DNA from: Minicystis rosea
GTDB lineage: Bacteria > Myxococcota_A > Polyangia > Polyangiales > Polyangiaceae
Length of the DNA stretch: 64,000 nt
NCBI GenBank assembly: GCA_001931535.1
Contig: CP016211.1
Coordinates: 2,074,501-2,138,500 of the forward strand
Reading direction: 5' to 3'
This document shows, piece after piece, positions 37,227 through 47,024 of this stretch. The position numbers and the translations under genes are program-made. The notes under the pieces were generated by a model that was not told where the DNA came from, made no database searches, and saw only the letters and a program-made list of their open reading frames with translations. Each line of letters opens with the position of its first letter. Positions within the stretch are counted from its first letter, which is position 1.

Positions 37227-37268
37227 AGGTGCCGGGAGAGCCGACGCCGTGAGGCTCGGCCCTCCCGG
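37227..37268. terminator. Bidirectional hairpin between convergent genes
   Basis: An imperfect stem pairs tgccgggagagccg with ctcggccctcccgggca across the 65-bp spacer between the stops at 37209 and 37275. Leftward it is followed by no clear T-run; rightward by aaattc. Confidence 0.5.
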
Positions 37269-37274
37269 GCAAAT

Positions 37275-38447
37275 TCACGCGGCCAGAACGACTTTTTCGC
37301 AGTCGTTTACCTTGTTGAGGAACATCTCGTATCCGCGAGGCGCCTCTTCGAGGGGCAGTCGATGGGTGACGATGAAGCTGGGATCGATCTCCCCCTTCAG
37401 GATGCGATCGAGCAGCGGACCCATGTAGCGCTGCACGTGGCATTGACCGCTGCGGATGGTGAGTGATCGGTTCACCACGGCTCCCATGGGGAACTTGTCG
37501 ATGAAGCCGCCATAGACACCGATCACCGACACGATGCCTCCGTTCCGGCACGCGCGGATGGCCTCGCGCAGCACCAGCGGGCGATCGGTCTCGAGCCCCA
37601 CGGCCTGCTTGGTGCGGTCGTACGCGAACTCCACGCCGTGCCCGTGCGCCTCGAGGCCGACGGCGTCGATGCACGCGTCCGGGCCTCGACCACCCGTCAT
37701 GTCGGCGAGCACGTCGTGCACGTCATCCTCTTCGTAATTGATGGTCTCGGTCGCGCCGGCCCGCTCCTTCGCCATCTGCAGGCGATAAGGAAAACGATCG
37801 ATGGCGATTACGCGCTCGGCGCCGAGGAGGCGAGCGCTCGCGATGGCCAAGAGGCCCACGGGGCCGGCTCCCCAAACCGCGATGACGTCGCCCGGCTCGA
37901 TCTCGCACATCTCCGCGCCCATGTACCCGGTCGGGAAGATGTCGGAGAGAAACAGCACCTTCTCATCCTCGACGCCGGCCGGGATCTTGAGCGGCCCCAC
38001 GTCGGCGAAAGGCACGCGTGCATATTGGGCCTGGCCGCCCGCATACCCGCCGAGCATGTGCGAATAGCCGAAGATTCCGCACGGAGAGTGGCCCCAGAGG
38101 CTCTCTGCCATCCACGCATTCGGGTTGGAGTTCTCGCACACCGAATAGAGCTCTTCCTTGCACATGCCGCACTTGCCGCACGCGATGGGGAAGGGGACCA
38201 CCACGCGATCGCCGACGGCGAGGCTCTTCACGTTCGAGCCCACCTCGACGACCTCACCCATGAACTCGTGGCCGAGGATGTCTCCCTTCTCCATCGTGGG
38301 GATGAAGCCATTGTAGAGGTGCAGATCCGAGCCGCAGATGGCGGTCTTCGTGACTTTGATGATGGCGTCGTGGGTATTCAGGATCTTCGGATCCGGCACG
38401 TCCTCGACGCAGACCTCGCGTTTCCCCATCCAGCAAATGGCCTTCAT
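37275..38447 (-). CDS. Zinc-dependent alcohol dehydrogenase family protein
   Basis: 390 residues, full length. Catalytic zinc ligands Cys38 (AICGSDLH), His60-Glu61 (GHEF) and a later Glu; structural zinc Cys90, Cys93, Cys96, Cys104 ([15 protein letters not shown]). Rossmann motif GAGPVGL near 194-200 for NAD(P). Long loop [15 protein letters not shown] matches the glutathione-independent formaldehyde-dehydrogenase-like subgroup. Strong ribosome site GGAAGGAGG before ATG 38447. Cotranscribed 27 bp after an SRPBCC gene. Confidence 0.9.
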   Translation of the reverse strand: MKAICWMGKREVCVEDVPDPKILNTHDAIIKVTKTAICGSDLHLYNGFIPTMEKGDILGHEFMGEVVEVGSNVKSLAVGDRVVVPFPIACGKCGMCKEELYSVCENSNPNAWMAESLWGHSPCGIFGYSHMLGGYAGGQAQYARVPFADVGPLKIPAGVEDEKVLFLSDIFPTGYMGAEMCEIEPGDVIAVWGAGPVGLLAIASARLLGAERVIAIDRFPYRLQMAKERAGATETINYEEDDVHDVLADMTGGRGPDACIDAVGLEAHGHGVEFAYDRTKQAVGLETDRPLVLREAIRACRNGGIVSVIGVYGGFIDKFPMGAVVNRSLTIRSGQCHVQRYMGPLLDRILKGEIDPSFIVTHRLPLEEAPRGYEMFLNKVNDCEKVVLAA

Positions 38448-38474
38448 GGCGCGCCTCCTTCCGCAACCCGCCCT

Positions 38475-39077
38475 TCATGCATGGATCCCGCGCGGCGCCT
38501 CCTTCGGAGGCTGCGCCGGGTGCGCCCCATGATGGATGCTCGCGTCGGAGCGCACGACCTCGCCGAGCTCCATCACCTGCTTGAAGCGGCGCAGCTCGGA
38601 CGCCACCTCGAGCTCGATGACCCCGCCGAGGAGCTTGGAGAGGCTCCGGCCGATGAGGCCGCGCGGCACCTCGTAGCCCATTCGCACGTGGATCTCGGTG
38701 CCACGTTGGCCCGGCGCATCGGTGAAGCGCACCGAGCCGCACGTGGCGACGGGGCCTCGATCGGTGGAGCGCCATTCGATCTTTTCGTTCGGCTGCTCTT
38801 CCGTGATCGTCGCTTCCCAAGAGATGGTGTTGCCCGCGGCCATCTTTGCCGTCCAGCGCGAGCGCTGGTCGTCGATGCGCTCCACGGCGTCGAGGTGTTT
38901 CATGAACGACGGCAGGTTCCGGAAATCGCGCCAGAAGCGATAGACGTCCTCGCGTGATCGATGCACGGTGATGCTCTCTTCCGGCGGGGCCTGTTGTTTC
39001 TTGCGGGGCGCGGAGGACGCGGCGGACGACCGGCGCAGTCGCCGCCCTGCCAACAGATCCCTTCTCGTGATGCCCAT
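38475..39077 (-). CDS. SRPBCC family protein (cyclase/dehydrase-like)
   Basis: 200 residues. Residues 35-175 match the START/Bet v1-like helix-grip fold of the polyketide-cyclase/dehydrase family: SITVHRSREDVYRFWRDFRN, LPSFMKHLDAVERIDD, ISWEATITEEQPNEKIEWRS and GTEIHVRMGYEVP. N-terminal 30 residues are Arg/Ser-rich (GITRRDLLAGRRLRR, weakly Tat-like but no hydrophobic core). First gene of a pair with the zinc alcohol dehydrogenase, an arrangement seen in several soil bacteria. Binds a hydrophobic ligand; which is unknown. Confidence 0.8.
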   Translation of the reverse strand: MGITRRDLLAGRRLRRSSAASSAPRKKQQAPPEESITVHRSREDVYRFWRDFRNLPSFMKHLDAVERIDDQRSRWTAKMAAGNTISWEATITEEQPNEKIEWRSTDRGPVATCGSVRFTDAPGQRGTEIHVRMGYEVPRGLIGRSLSKLLGGVIELEVASELRRFKQVMELGEVVRSDASIHHGAHPAQPPKEAPRGIHA

Positions 39078-39286
39078 GGTGGCCTTCTTTCACGCAGATC
39101 GCGCATCCGTCCCCGGACGCTCTCCAAGCGTGCATCACGCCTCATGCCATGACCAGCCGTCCCCCCGTGCCGCGTGGTCGAGCTGGTTCGATAGGATGTC
39201 TGCGAGGAAGCGTGCTCGCTCCGGCGCTGTCTCTCTTCGTCCGCTGCGTCATCGGGCCGGCGGCCACGGGCGCCCGACGAGCCGGC

Positions 39287-41842
39287 TCACTCCGCCGCAG
39301 AGAGCGACGGCGCGCGCCGGTCGTCGAGGCTGGCCTCTGCGGCGATCTCGCGAAGGAGCGCGCTGCTGAAATGATCGCGGGCCTGCATGTAGACGCAGCT
39401 CTGCACCACGACCGTTCCATATCGGCGCTTCTCCAAATCAGCCGTCATCCCGAAACGGATGGTGGTCACGCCGAGCTCCTTCGCGCGCTTGACCGTTTGA
39501 TAGAGCAGTTGCCGATAAGCACCATGGGTGTGGACGTAGTCGTAGTCGACCCCGCAGAGGAAGCCGCCATAGTGCCCATCTTGCTTGTGGGCCGCATAGA
39601 AGGCCACGGGGCGGCCATGCGCGGGCCCGCCGTGCTCGGGATTCAAGCGCAGCGTCACGATCTCCCAGGCCGGAGACTCCAGCATGGCCGCGAGCAGGCG
39701 CGGGGGCAGGTGAAACACGTTGAGCCTGAAGGCTTTGCGCGCCACCGCGAGATAGAGCTGGTGGAGATGCGCGATCTCCTCGGCCGACAAGGGATCCCCC
39801 ACGCCCGCGCCGTGGACCCGGCGCTCGTAGGAGCGCGCCTGGGCGATGCGCTCGCGCAGGAAACGGCGCTTCGAGCGCTTGATGCCCGCGAGGCTCTCTT
39901 CCTCCGTCGCCTCGGTGATCGGGAGGACATGCGTGTCCAGCGTAGGCACCTCCACGAGGCCGTGGTGGAGCATCTCCGTCCGCATCTCGGCGTCGTCGGC
40001 GGGGAAATCGCGCAGCACCATCACGGCGCAACCGGACTCGTCGTACGCCGCCCGCGCGACCTCGAGGATCCGCGTGAGCGCGGCGCGCCACGGCCCCGAT
40101 CGATCCAAATACAGATGATTGCCCTCCGAGAGCAGCGAGCCCAAGAGCAGCGCGCGGGAGCTCAGGAAATGGGGGTCGAGACGGCGCCGCTCCTCGACGC
40201 GCCGCGAGACCTCTTCGCGCATGAGCATGTCGTCCTTGCACAACGCGACCGTGAAGGGCGCGGCGGCCACGATGCGATCGCGTGCATCACGCACGATCAC
40301 GTAGAGGAAGCCCCAACGGTTCTCCGGCTCGCTCCCGCCTGCGAACACCTGCTCCTGCATGCGCAGCGAATCCCAACTGATGAACCCCGCCGTGCCCAAA
40401 AGCGCGTTCCAAGTGTCTTTGTCGATCTGCTGGATGGACGTGAAGCGCTCCACGCGCAAACCATCGTCTTGCTCGACGGGGCCCCTCGGGGCGAGCGCGA
40501 TGGCCGGCGCGGGGCGCGGAGCGCGCTTGTCGGTGACGAGCTCTTTGATCAAGGTCTCGAGCGAAGGCGTTGCTTCTCGGTCGGGCCGCGGCAGCGCGCT
40601 CGAGAACTCCTGATCGAGGAAGTCGATGCTCAACCCTTCTTCGGAGAGGACCGCGGGGATGTGCGCGGCCAACCGATCGATGACGAGACGCACGTCCGCG
40701 GTGGTGTGCGCCGCCGTGATCGACAAGCGAATCCCGCCGCGGCGCATGGGCACGGTCGGATACACCGACGGCGTGACGTAGATGCCCTCGGCCATCAGGC
40801 GCCGCGCGACTTCGAAGGCGAGCCGCGGCAAGCCGAGGCGCAGAAAGAAGATGGGAGACTCGTTCTCGACGAGCAGCGGCAAACCCGCCTCCCGAATCAG
40901 ACGATTCGCGAGGAGCACCCGCTCGCGCAGCATCGCTTGTCGAACATAGATTTCGGCAGAGAGATGGAGGCGCGCCGACGCGATGGCCGCGCCCAGCATG
41001 GGCGGTTGCAGCGGCCCGGAGAAGAACAGCGGCCCGCCCGTCTTGCGGACGAGCTGGCGCTCCTCGGCGCTCGTGAACAGGAGACATCCACCTCCCGCCG
41101 CAAAGGCCTTGTTGAGCGACGTGGCCAGGACGATGCGCTCGCTCAGCTTCATGCGGTCGAGGAAGCTGCCGCGGCCGTGCTCGCCGGCCCAGCTCATGCC
41201 GTGCGCGTCGTCCACGTAGAGGCGCACGTTGGGCGCGATCTGCAGCGCTTCGCGCAACAAGTCCACGGGCGCCAGATCACCGTACATGCTGTAGACGCCG
41301 TCGACCGCGAGCCACACGGTGCGCCGTTGCTTCGCGAGCCGCTCGACGACGGAGAGCACGCGATCGAGCTCCCCATGCCGCACGATCTCCACCTGGCATC
41401 CGGCCGTGCGCGTGAGCTGGGCCGCCTGTTGGATGCTGTAGTGCGCTTGATGGTCGAGGACGATGGCGTCCTTTTCGGTGGCGAGCACGCCGAGCGCCGA
41501 TTGATGTCCGAGCGAGGTGGACGAGCACACGAGCGCATGCCCGCCGAGCACCTCGGACATCAACGCTTCGAGCTCGGCATACGGAGGCGCCGAGACGAAT
41601 CCACGCGTGGCCGAGAACTGAGTCCCATACCGCGTCACCGCGCGCACCACGCCGGCCACGAGATCCGGGTGATGCTCGAGCCCGAGATACGAGCAGGACG
41701 CGAAGCTCAAGAGCTCTCGGCCCTCGAGGCTGAAGGTGCGCCCGTGGAGCTCCTCGTCATCGGGGTCGAGGAAATAGAGGCCATGTCGAATGGCCTCCTG
41801 ATGAATGGAGTCGATGGTGGCAATTCGTTCCGAAGCTTCCAC
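39287..41842 (-). CDS. PLP-dependent alpha-oxoamine synthase fused to GNAT-like acyltransferase
   Basis: 851 residues from GTG 41842, which has AGGAG 10 nt upstream; ATG 41905 in the same frame is an alternative without a ribosome site. Residues 1-385 are an alpha-oxoamine synthase (8-amino-7-oxononanoate / serine palmitoyltransferase type): RYGTQFSATRGFVS, DGVYSMYGDLAPVD, YVDDAHGMSWAGEHGRG, and the Schiff-base Lys245 in TSLNKAFAAGGG. Residues about 440-850 are a BioF2/FemAB-like GNAT region (RRFLRERIAQARSYERRV, GAYRQLLYQTVKRAKE). Product probably a long-chain alpha-amino ketone, further acylated; substrate not identifiable. Confidence 0.85.
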   Translation of the reverse strand: MEASERIATIDSIHQEAIRHGLYFLDPDDEELHGRTFSLEGRELLSFASCSYLGLEHHPDLVAGVVRAVTRYGTQFSATRGFVSAPPYAELEALMSEVLGGHALVCSSTSLGHQSALGVLATEKDAIVLDHQAHYSIQQAAQLTRTAGCQVEIVRHGELDRVLSVVERLAKQRRTVWLAVDGVYSMYGDLAPVDLLREALQIAPNVRLYVDDAHGMSWAGEHGRGSFLDRMKLSERIVLATSLNKAFAAGGGCLLFTSAEERQLVRKTGGPLFFSGPLQPPMLGAAIASARLHLSAEIYVRQAMLRERVLLANRLIREAGLPLLVENESPIFFLRLGLPRLAFEVARRLMAEGIYVTPSVYPTVPMRRGGIRLSITAAHTTADVRLVIDRLAAHIPAVLSEEGLSIDFLDQEFSSALPRPDREATPSLETLIKELVTDKRAPRPAPAIALAPRGPVEQDDGLRVERFTSIQQIDKDTWNALLGTAGFISWDSLRMQEQVFAGGSEPENRWGFLYVIVRDARDRIVAAAPFTVALCKDDMLMREEVSRRVEERRRLDPHFLSSRALLLGSLLSEGNHLYLDRSGPWRAALTRILEVARAAYDESGCAVMVLRDFPADDAEMRTEMLHHGLVEVPTLDTHVLPITEATEEESLAGIKRSKRRFLRERIAQARSYERRVHGAGVGDPLSAEEIAHLHQLYLAVARKAFRLNVFHLPPRLLAAMLESPAWEIVTLRLNPEHGGPAHGRPVAFYAAHKQDGHYGGFLCGVDYDYVHTHGAYRQLLYQTVKRAKELGVTTIRFGMTADLEKRRYGTVVVQSCVYMQARDHFSSALLREIAAEASLDDRRAPSLSAAE

Positions 41843-42156
41843 GCCGGCCAGGCTCCTGAAAGGGTAGGGCAGGGCGCATGAGCAGGAGCCGCGCCAGCCC
41901 GCCATTTCGAGGTGCGCGTGGCTCCCGCGATGCGGCCTTCGCGCGGCCGTCGCGCAGACATGGATCGAATTGTGCGGGCGTTACACCATTTGCGCAAACC
42001 ATGCTCGTGGCGAGCCGTGGGGCGCAGTGGTCGACGAGAATGGTCGTTGGCGGCCTCCATCCCGTTGCAGGTTTTGAACCTGGCCGGCGCGATCGGGCCG
42101 TGAGCACCGTGAAGGAGTGATGTCGGCGAGCCCCGTCTTGCGGACGAGACGACCCA
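41843..42156. other. Spacer upstream of the synthase fusion
   Basis: No gene seen in 314 bp. A dyad CAGGTT-TTG-AACCTG lies at 42068-42082, about 226 bp upstream of the leftward start and near the end of the P450 gene, and could be an operator. Includes the possible N-terminal extension to 41905. Confidence 0.45.
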
Positions 42157-43632
42157 TCACTCCATCACGGCCTCGCCCACGAAGGCCCGCGCATGGGTCC
42201 GCCGCCGCACGCGGACGCGCACGCCGTGTTTGGGCCGGAGCGTCGCGCCCGGCTCGGGCTCGTCCTCGGCGAGCAGCTCGAAGGTGTAGCGTCGCAGCAT
42301 CGTCGCGAGCGCGAGCTGCGCTTCCATGTACGCGAAGTGGTTGCCCAGGCAGATGCGCGGCCCGGCGCCGAACGGCAGATAGGCATAGCGGTGGCGCGCG
42401 GCCTCGTTCTCGGGCCGGAAGCGATCGGGATCGAAGCGCTCCGGATCCGGCCAGAAACGCGCCGCGTGGTGGAGCACCCATGGTGAGGTGAGCACGTTGG
42501 TGGGCGCCGGCAAATCATAGCCTCCGAGCGTGATGGGATCCTTGCTGTCGCGCCCGAACACGTACACCGGCGGATAGAGGCGCAAAGCCTCCTTGAAGAC
42601 ACGCAGACAGAGATCGAGCCGCGGCAAATCGCTCACGCTCGGATCGTCGCCCACGGCATCGACCTCGCGCACCGTCGCGGCCAGCACCTCGGGGTGTTTG
42701 CAGAGGAGGTAAATGGTCCAAGCCAAGCCGGTCGCGGTGGTCTCGTGGCCGGCGACGAAGAGCGTCAGCACCTCGTCGCGCACCTGCCGATCACTCATTT
42801 TGGCGCCGTCGTCCTCGTCGTGCGCTTCCAAGAGGCGTGACAAGAGATCGGCGCGCCCCGTGCCCGCCGTGCGGCGGCGGTCGTCGATCATGCGCTGCAC
42901 GTGCTCGTCGAGGAACGCAATCGCGCGCGAGAGCTCGCGGCCGCGTGTCCCCACGTGCACGACGGGCCTGGAAAAGCGCTGCTCCGCGCGCGTCAGCGCC
43001 TCGCGAACGTTGCCCGTCGCGTGCGCCGCGAGCCGCTCGGCCATGCGCTTCAGCACCACGTGCGCGAAGGCGAACGGTCGCCCCACGATCCAACCCGTCC
43101 AATCGAGCGCGATGGTGAGCGCGTGCCCGATCTCGTCGGCCTCCGAGAACGTATCCGCGTCGAACAACGTCTTGCCGGCGATGCCCATCGTGAGCCGCGT
43201 GGTCTCCCGCGAGAGCGGAAGCTCTTCACCATCACGCCAACCCTCCATGGTGCGTCGCGTGCACGCCACCATGTCGGTCGCGTAAGCCTCGAGCGCCCGC
43301 GGCGTGAACAGCGGCGCCATCAGCTTGCGCTGTCGCCGCCACAGCTCCCCATTCGACGTGAAGAGCCCTTCGCCGGCGAGATCGTACAAGCCGAACCGCA
43401 GCATGTCCGACTTGTGAAAGTGCTTCACCTTCTCGACGAGCGCCTCCTGCACCACGTCGGGGTGATTGAGCGCCAGCGCTCGAATCCCAGCCACGGGAAT
43501 GTCGAGCCTCATCATCGGCGTCGATTGCCGTGAAAGGAGCCCGAGCGTCTTCAAACGCTCCTTCCGAAACCCGGGCAAGTGCCCCAACAGCCCCTGCGCA
43601 CCCGGCGCGATCGGCATCGCCTCGAAGTCCAT
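42157..43632 (-). CDS. Cytochrome P450
   Basis: 491 residues from ATG 43632. Oxygen-binding helix I motif AGHETTATGLAW, K-helix ExxR in FKEALRLYPP, and heme-binding loop FGAGPRICLGNHFAYMEAQ with thiolate Cys428. No transmembrane anchor, as usual for bacterial P450s. Soluble; needs ferredoxin and reductase from elsewhere. Upstream of the synthase fusion on the same strand at a 314-bp distance, so co-regulation in a small biosynthetic locus is possible but not shown. Confidence 0.9.
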   Translation of the reverse strand: MDFEAMPIAPGAQGLLGHLPGFRKERLKTLGLLSRQSTPMMRLDIPVAGIRALALNHPDVVQEALVEKVKHFHKSDMLRFGLYDLAGEGLFTSNGELWRRQRKLMAPLFTPRALEAYATDMVACTRRTMEGWRDGEELPLSRETTRLTMGIAGKTLFDADTFSEADEIGHALTIALDWTGWIVGRPFAFAHVVLKRMAERLAAHATGNVREALTRAEQRFSRPVVHVGTRGRELSRAIAFLDEHVQRMIDDRRRTAGTGRADLLSRLLEAHDEDDGAKMSDRQVRDEVLTLFVAGHETTATGLAWTIYLLCKHPEVLAATVREVDAVGDDPSVSDLPRLDLCLRVFKEALRLYPPVYVFGRDSKDPITLGGYDLPAPTNVLTSPWVLHHAARFWPDPERFDPDRFRPENEAARHRYAYLPFGAGPRICLGNHFAYMEAQLALATMLRRYTFELLAEDEPEPGATLRPKHGVRVRVRRRTHARAFVGEAVME

Positions 43633-43728
43633 GGCTGCATCGTACACGCAGCGCGAAACACGAGACATCGAGAGATCCATCGCCACCACCGCGGGCGGGT
43701 GATGGGAGCGTCTCGGCCGGTGGTGGCG

Positions 43729-44382
43729 TCAATGGAGGTGCGGGCTCTGCACGTTGGAGCGACGCAGCGGCGCGGGCAGCGGGACGAGCGCGGAGATGAG
43801 CAAGGCCATGATGATGAGCAGCGCCATCTCGAGCTGGTAAAGGATGCTGGAGCTCGCGAGGAGGCTCTTCGAGTCCCGCTTCAGATCGTGCCCGACCTGC
43901 TCTTGGATGCGGCTCAGTTGATCGAGCTGTGCCAGCGCTTGCTCGAGCTCGGTCTTCATCACCAGAGGCACTTCCCCAGTGGCATTGCCGAGCCAGGCCT
44001 GCTCCAGCTCGCGACCCGCTTGCCAGCGGGCCTTGAAGCCGGTCAGCGCCCGGCTCTCCGCGTCCACGAGGTAGGTCGCCTCGAACTCGTGCACCAGCGC
44101 TTCGATGGCGGCGTCGTGCCGGCGCAGCTCGGCGCGCACGCGCTCGCCTTCGCCGGGCCGCGTGGCTTCGTTCCACAAGAGGCGCTTGCGATAGAGCTGA
44201 TCGGTGAGCTTGAAGACGTACGTGGCCGGCACCAGACGGTCGTCGTAAATGGCCGAGAACGACTCGTCCCAGCGCTCGATGTTGTGCCGCTCCCAATGGT
44301 TGTTGAGCAGCGCCACGAGCAGGATCACGCTCAGCACGAGCGCCGCCTTCAACCTCCCGCCGACGCTGCCGATCCACTTCAT
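43729..44382 (-). CDS. Four-helix-bundle sensor-like membrane protein without output domain
   Basis: 217 residues. Transmembrane helix 1 at about 12-27 (LKAALVLSVILLVALL) and helix 2 at about 183-202 (LEMALLIIMALLISALVP) enclose about 150 residues of long amphipathic helices (WDESFSAIYDDRLVPATYVF, EALVHEFEATYLVDAESRAL, LEQALAQLDQLSRIQEQVG), the layout of 4HB_MCP ligand-binding regions of chemoreceptors. After helix 2 only 15 residues remain; no HAMP, methyl-accepting or kinase domain. It must act through a partner or be a decayed receptor. Confidence 0.7.
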   Translation of the reverse strand: MKWIGSVGGRLKAALVLSVILLVALLNNHWERHNIERWDESFSAIYDDRLVPATYVFKLTDQLYRKRLLWNEATRPGEGERVRAELRRHDAAIEALVHEFEATYLVDAESRALTGFKARWQAGRELEQAWLGNATGEVPLVMKTELEQALAQLDQLSRIQEQVGHDLKRDSKSLLASSSILYQLEMALLIIMALLISALVPLPAPLRRSNVQSPHLH

Positions 44383-44495
44383 ATCGATCGCGAATAGCGG
44401 AAATGCTCGACTTGGGCAATGTGCGCTGCCCGGCGCCGAAGAGCTCGTTCGGGGAGCTGACGACCGTCCGCATCGTCCCTACAAGGAACGAACCC

Positions 44496-45227
44496 ATGTG
44501 CACCCTCGTTGCCGCCGTTCGTCCTTCACCATCGCTCGCGCTCGTGATCGCGGCCAACCGCGACGAGCAGCTCAATCGCCCGGCCACGCCGCCGTTTCTG
44601 TGGCCCGGGTCGCCTGCCGTCGTGGCGCCGCGTGACGATCTCGCCGGAGGCAGTTGGCTCGGCCTCAACGAGCATGGCCTCTTCGTCGGCATCACCAACC
44701 GCGCCGGGAGCCCACCCGATCCGAAGCGTCGATCACGCGGTGCGTTGGTCATCGACGCGCTGCGCGCGTCCTCGGCGGCCGCGCTTCACGAGCGCCTCGC
44801 CGAGCTCGATCCGGCGGCCCACAATCCATTTCATTTGCTCTATGCCGATCGGGAGAGCGCGCACCTCACGTGGAGCGATGGCCACGCGCTCCATCGCAGC
44901 GAGCTCGCGCCCGGCCTTCACGTCGTCACCGAGCGGAGCTTCGGCGCGGGGGACGAAGCGCGGGCGTCGCTCGTCCGCCGCCATTGGGCCGAGCTCGGCG
45001 AGCTCACGCCGGAGACGATCGCGCCCATCCTCGCGCAGCATGCCGACAACCCGTTCGACGCCACCTGTGTGCACGCCGATGCCTTCGGCTACGGCACGCG
45101 ATCCTCGATGATCCTGCGCCTCGCCGATCGCTGGGCCGACACGCGCTTCTTCTGGGCGGAAGGTCGCCCGTGCCGCACACCGTTCGTCGATCAGGAAGCG
45201 CTCGTGCGCGCCCTCGCGCCGGCGTGA
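44496..45227 (+). CDS. NRDE family protein (TANGO2-like)
   Basis: 243 residues from ATG 44496, with AAGGAACG upstream. Begins MCTLVAAVRPS with Cys2, the presumed N-terminal nucleophile, and contains the family signature ANRDEQLNRPA, then GGSWLGLNEHGLFVGITNR. Full length. Family members are linked to heme or lipid handling in eukaryotes; bacterial role unclear. Not obviously in an operon. Confidence 0.9.
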   Translation: MCTLVAAVRPSPSLALVIAANRDEQLNRPATPPFLWPGSPAVVAPRDDLAGGSWLGLNEHGLFVGITNRAGSPPDPKRRSRGALVIDALRASSAAALHERLAELDPAAHNPFHLLYADRESAHLTWSDGHALHRSELAPGLHVVTERSFGAGDEARASLVRRHWAELGELTPETIAPILAQHADNPFDATCVHADAFGYGTRSSMILRLADRWADTRFFWAEGRPCRTPFVDQEALVRALAPA

Positions 45228-45280
45228 CCCGCGGCTTCTTTGTCCGCGCGCCGCGGTGATCGATACGATCCTCCTCGGCC

Positions 45281-45664
45281 ATGCCCATGCTCCACCGCCG
45301 CGCTTTTCGCCACGCCGTCGACCTCGGCTGCTCCATCGTCCGCGAGCGCGATTTCCGCCTCGTCGCCGATCGTGCCGTCGATCTCTCCACCGACGGAATG
45401 CTGGTCGACACCCATCATCGCGTGCTCACCGGAGAGCCCGTGATCGTGAGCTTCCGCGTCCCGCGCTCCACGCGTTGGGTCGACGCGGAGGCGGTCGTCA
45501 CGCGCGTCGTCCACGGCCGCCGTCCGGGCGATCAGGGACGTCGCCTCGGGCTCGCGTTCCGCGGGCTCGACGACGAGACGCGACACCTGATCTTCCAGCA
45601 GCTCCGCGCGCTGCCCGCGGCCTCTTCGCGGAGCGCGATGCGCACGCGGCGCGCTGACGCGTAG
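45281..45664 (+). CDS. PilZ domain protein
   Basis: 127 residues. c-di-GMP-binding signature RRAFRHAV (Arg6, Arg7, Arg10) and DLSTDGML (Asp34, Ser36, Gly39), followed by the beta-barrel strands VIVSFRVPRSTRWVDAEAVV and GLAFRGLDDETRHLI. A single-domain c-di-GMP receptor. An alternative ATG lies at 45287. Confidence 0.85.
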   Translation: MPMLHRRAFRHAVDLGCSIVRERDFRLVADRAVDLSTDGMLVDTHHRVLTGEPVIVSFRVPRSTRWVDAEAVVTRVVHGRRPGDQGRRLGLAFRGLDDETRHLIFQQLRALPAASSRSAMRTRRADA

Positions 45665-45776
45665 CGAGCCGCGATTCCGAGGCAGTCGGGTCTTCGATGG
45701 AGCGCGCGGGCGGACGTCATCCCGGTCACGACGCCCCGCTGGCGCTCTGGCCCGCTCGCCGGCTATAGTCCGGCCG

Positions 45777-47024
45777 ATGTTTCGCCGGGCCCCTTCGGAC
45801 GAGAGACCCGTCGCCTCGTGCTTGCACGCGGCCCTCGCGCTGACCCTGTTCGTCCTGCCCGCGTGCGCCGCGCCGGCCAGCGAGCCTCCGCGCGTGCCCA
45901 CCGCGCCGGCGCCGTTGCCTGCCGCGCCCGCGATGCAAGCGGCGCCCGTCACCGCGCCCGCGCCTCCCGCCGTCGATGCCGCGGCGGCCTCTGCGGCCGC
46001 GGCCGCGAGCGACGAAGAGCTGTCCGCGCTCGATGACGACGATGACGACGACGGCCCCGGCGCCCGCACCCCGCGAGCCACGCCGCAATCGCCGCTGCTC
46101 GCGCTCAGCGACGCCGACCTCGAAGCTCGTTACAAGCAGGACCCTCAATGCGTCGGCTCCATCTCGGCGGGGCGCGCCGGCGCCGGCGTGCTCGTCAACG
46201 GCGTTCAAATGCCGCGCAGCGAGCGGTGGATCTTGCTTGATCCAGGTCGCGCTTGGGGCACGCGCGAGACGGTCGATGCCCTCACGCGCATCATCGATCG
46301 CGTCAACGAGCGCTATCCCAACACGCCTCCGGTGCCGATCGGGCACATCAGCGCGGCGCGCGGCGGGCACCTCCGCCCGCACGTCAGCCATCAATCCGGC
46401 CGCGACGTGGACGTCGGTTACTACTACCGCACCGAGGTCCGCGCCTTCGTCAGCGCCACCGAGAGCAACCTCGATCTGCCGCGCACCTGGGCCCTCGTGA
46501 AGACGGCCGTCCGCGAGACGGACGTCGACATGATCTTCATGGATCGTTCGATTCAGCGCCTCCTCGCCGACTACGCCGCGCTCAACGGCGAAGACCCGAG
46601 CTTCATCGACGAGATCTTCCAAATCCGCGGCAAGAACGCGCGCGCCCCCATCCGCCACGCCAAGGGGCACGGCAACCACGTGCACTTCCGCTTCCACAAC
46701 GTGGTCGCGGAGGAGATGGGCCGTCGCCTCGCGCGCTTCATCAGCATCCCCAAGCAGCCCATCACCGCCGAGCGGCACGCCGAGGTCGCGGGCATCACCT
46801 TCGCGCAGCACCGCGCGCGGAACGGCGACACGATGGTGGTCCTCGCCAAGCGCTACGGCTGCACGGTGGAGGACATCCAGCGCGCCAACGGCCTCAAGTC
46901 GATCGCGCTGCGCGCCGGCACGGTCTACCGCATCCCGACGAAGGCTCCGGCGAAGCCGGCCTTCGCGCCACGTGGCGGCAAGCCGGCCGCCGTGGCCCGC
47001 AACAAGCCGCCGCAAAAGCACTGA
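45777..47024 (+). CDS. Penicillin-insensitive murein endopeptidase-like protein with LysM
   Basis: 415 residues. Signal peptide, possibly lipidated at Cys31 (VLPAC). Pro/Ala linker and a run of seven Asp (about 87-93). Residues 115-310 match the MepA/M74 fold: metal ligands His205-x2-Gly-Arg-Asp-Val-Asp212 (HQSGRDVDVG) and His301-Val-His303 (GNHVHFRF). LysM near 350-390 (NGDTMVVLAKRYGCTVEDIQ, LRAGTVYRIP) for peptidoglycan binding. Zinc endopeptidase cleaving D-Ala-mDAP crosslinks is expected. Confidence 0.85.
   Translation: MFRRAPSDERPVASCLHAALALTLFVLPACAAPASEPPRVPTAPAPLPAAPAMQAAPVTAPAPPAVDAAAASAAAAASDEELSALDDDDDDDGPGARTPRATPQSPLLALSDADLEARYKQDPQCVGSISAGRAGAGVLVNGVQMPRSERWILLDPGRAWGTRETVDALTRIIDRVNERYPNTPPVPIGHISAARGGHLRPHVSHQSGRDVDVGYYYRTEVRAFVSATESNLDLPRTWALVKTAVRETDVDMIFMDRSIQRLLADYAALNGEDPSFIDEIFQIRGKNARAPIRHAKGHGNHVHFRFHNVVAEEMGRRLARFISIPKQPITAERHAEVAGITFAQHRARNGDTMVVLAKRYGCTVEDIQRANGLKSIALRAGTVYRIPTKAPAKPAFAPRGGKPAAVARNKPPQKH

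Noticed and set aside
39149..41881. 910-codon plus-strand frame opposite the synthase fusion
   Set aside because: Composition is Arg/His/Glu-heavy without motifs; the minus strand has a complete PLP enzyme.
42060..42090. tRNA-like GGTTTTGAACC loop
   Set aside because: No acceptor, D or anticodon stems can be formed around it; it is a simple dyad.
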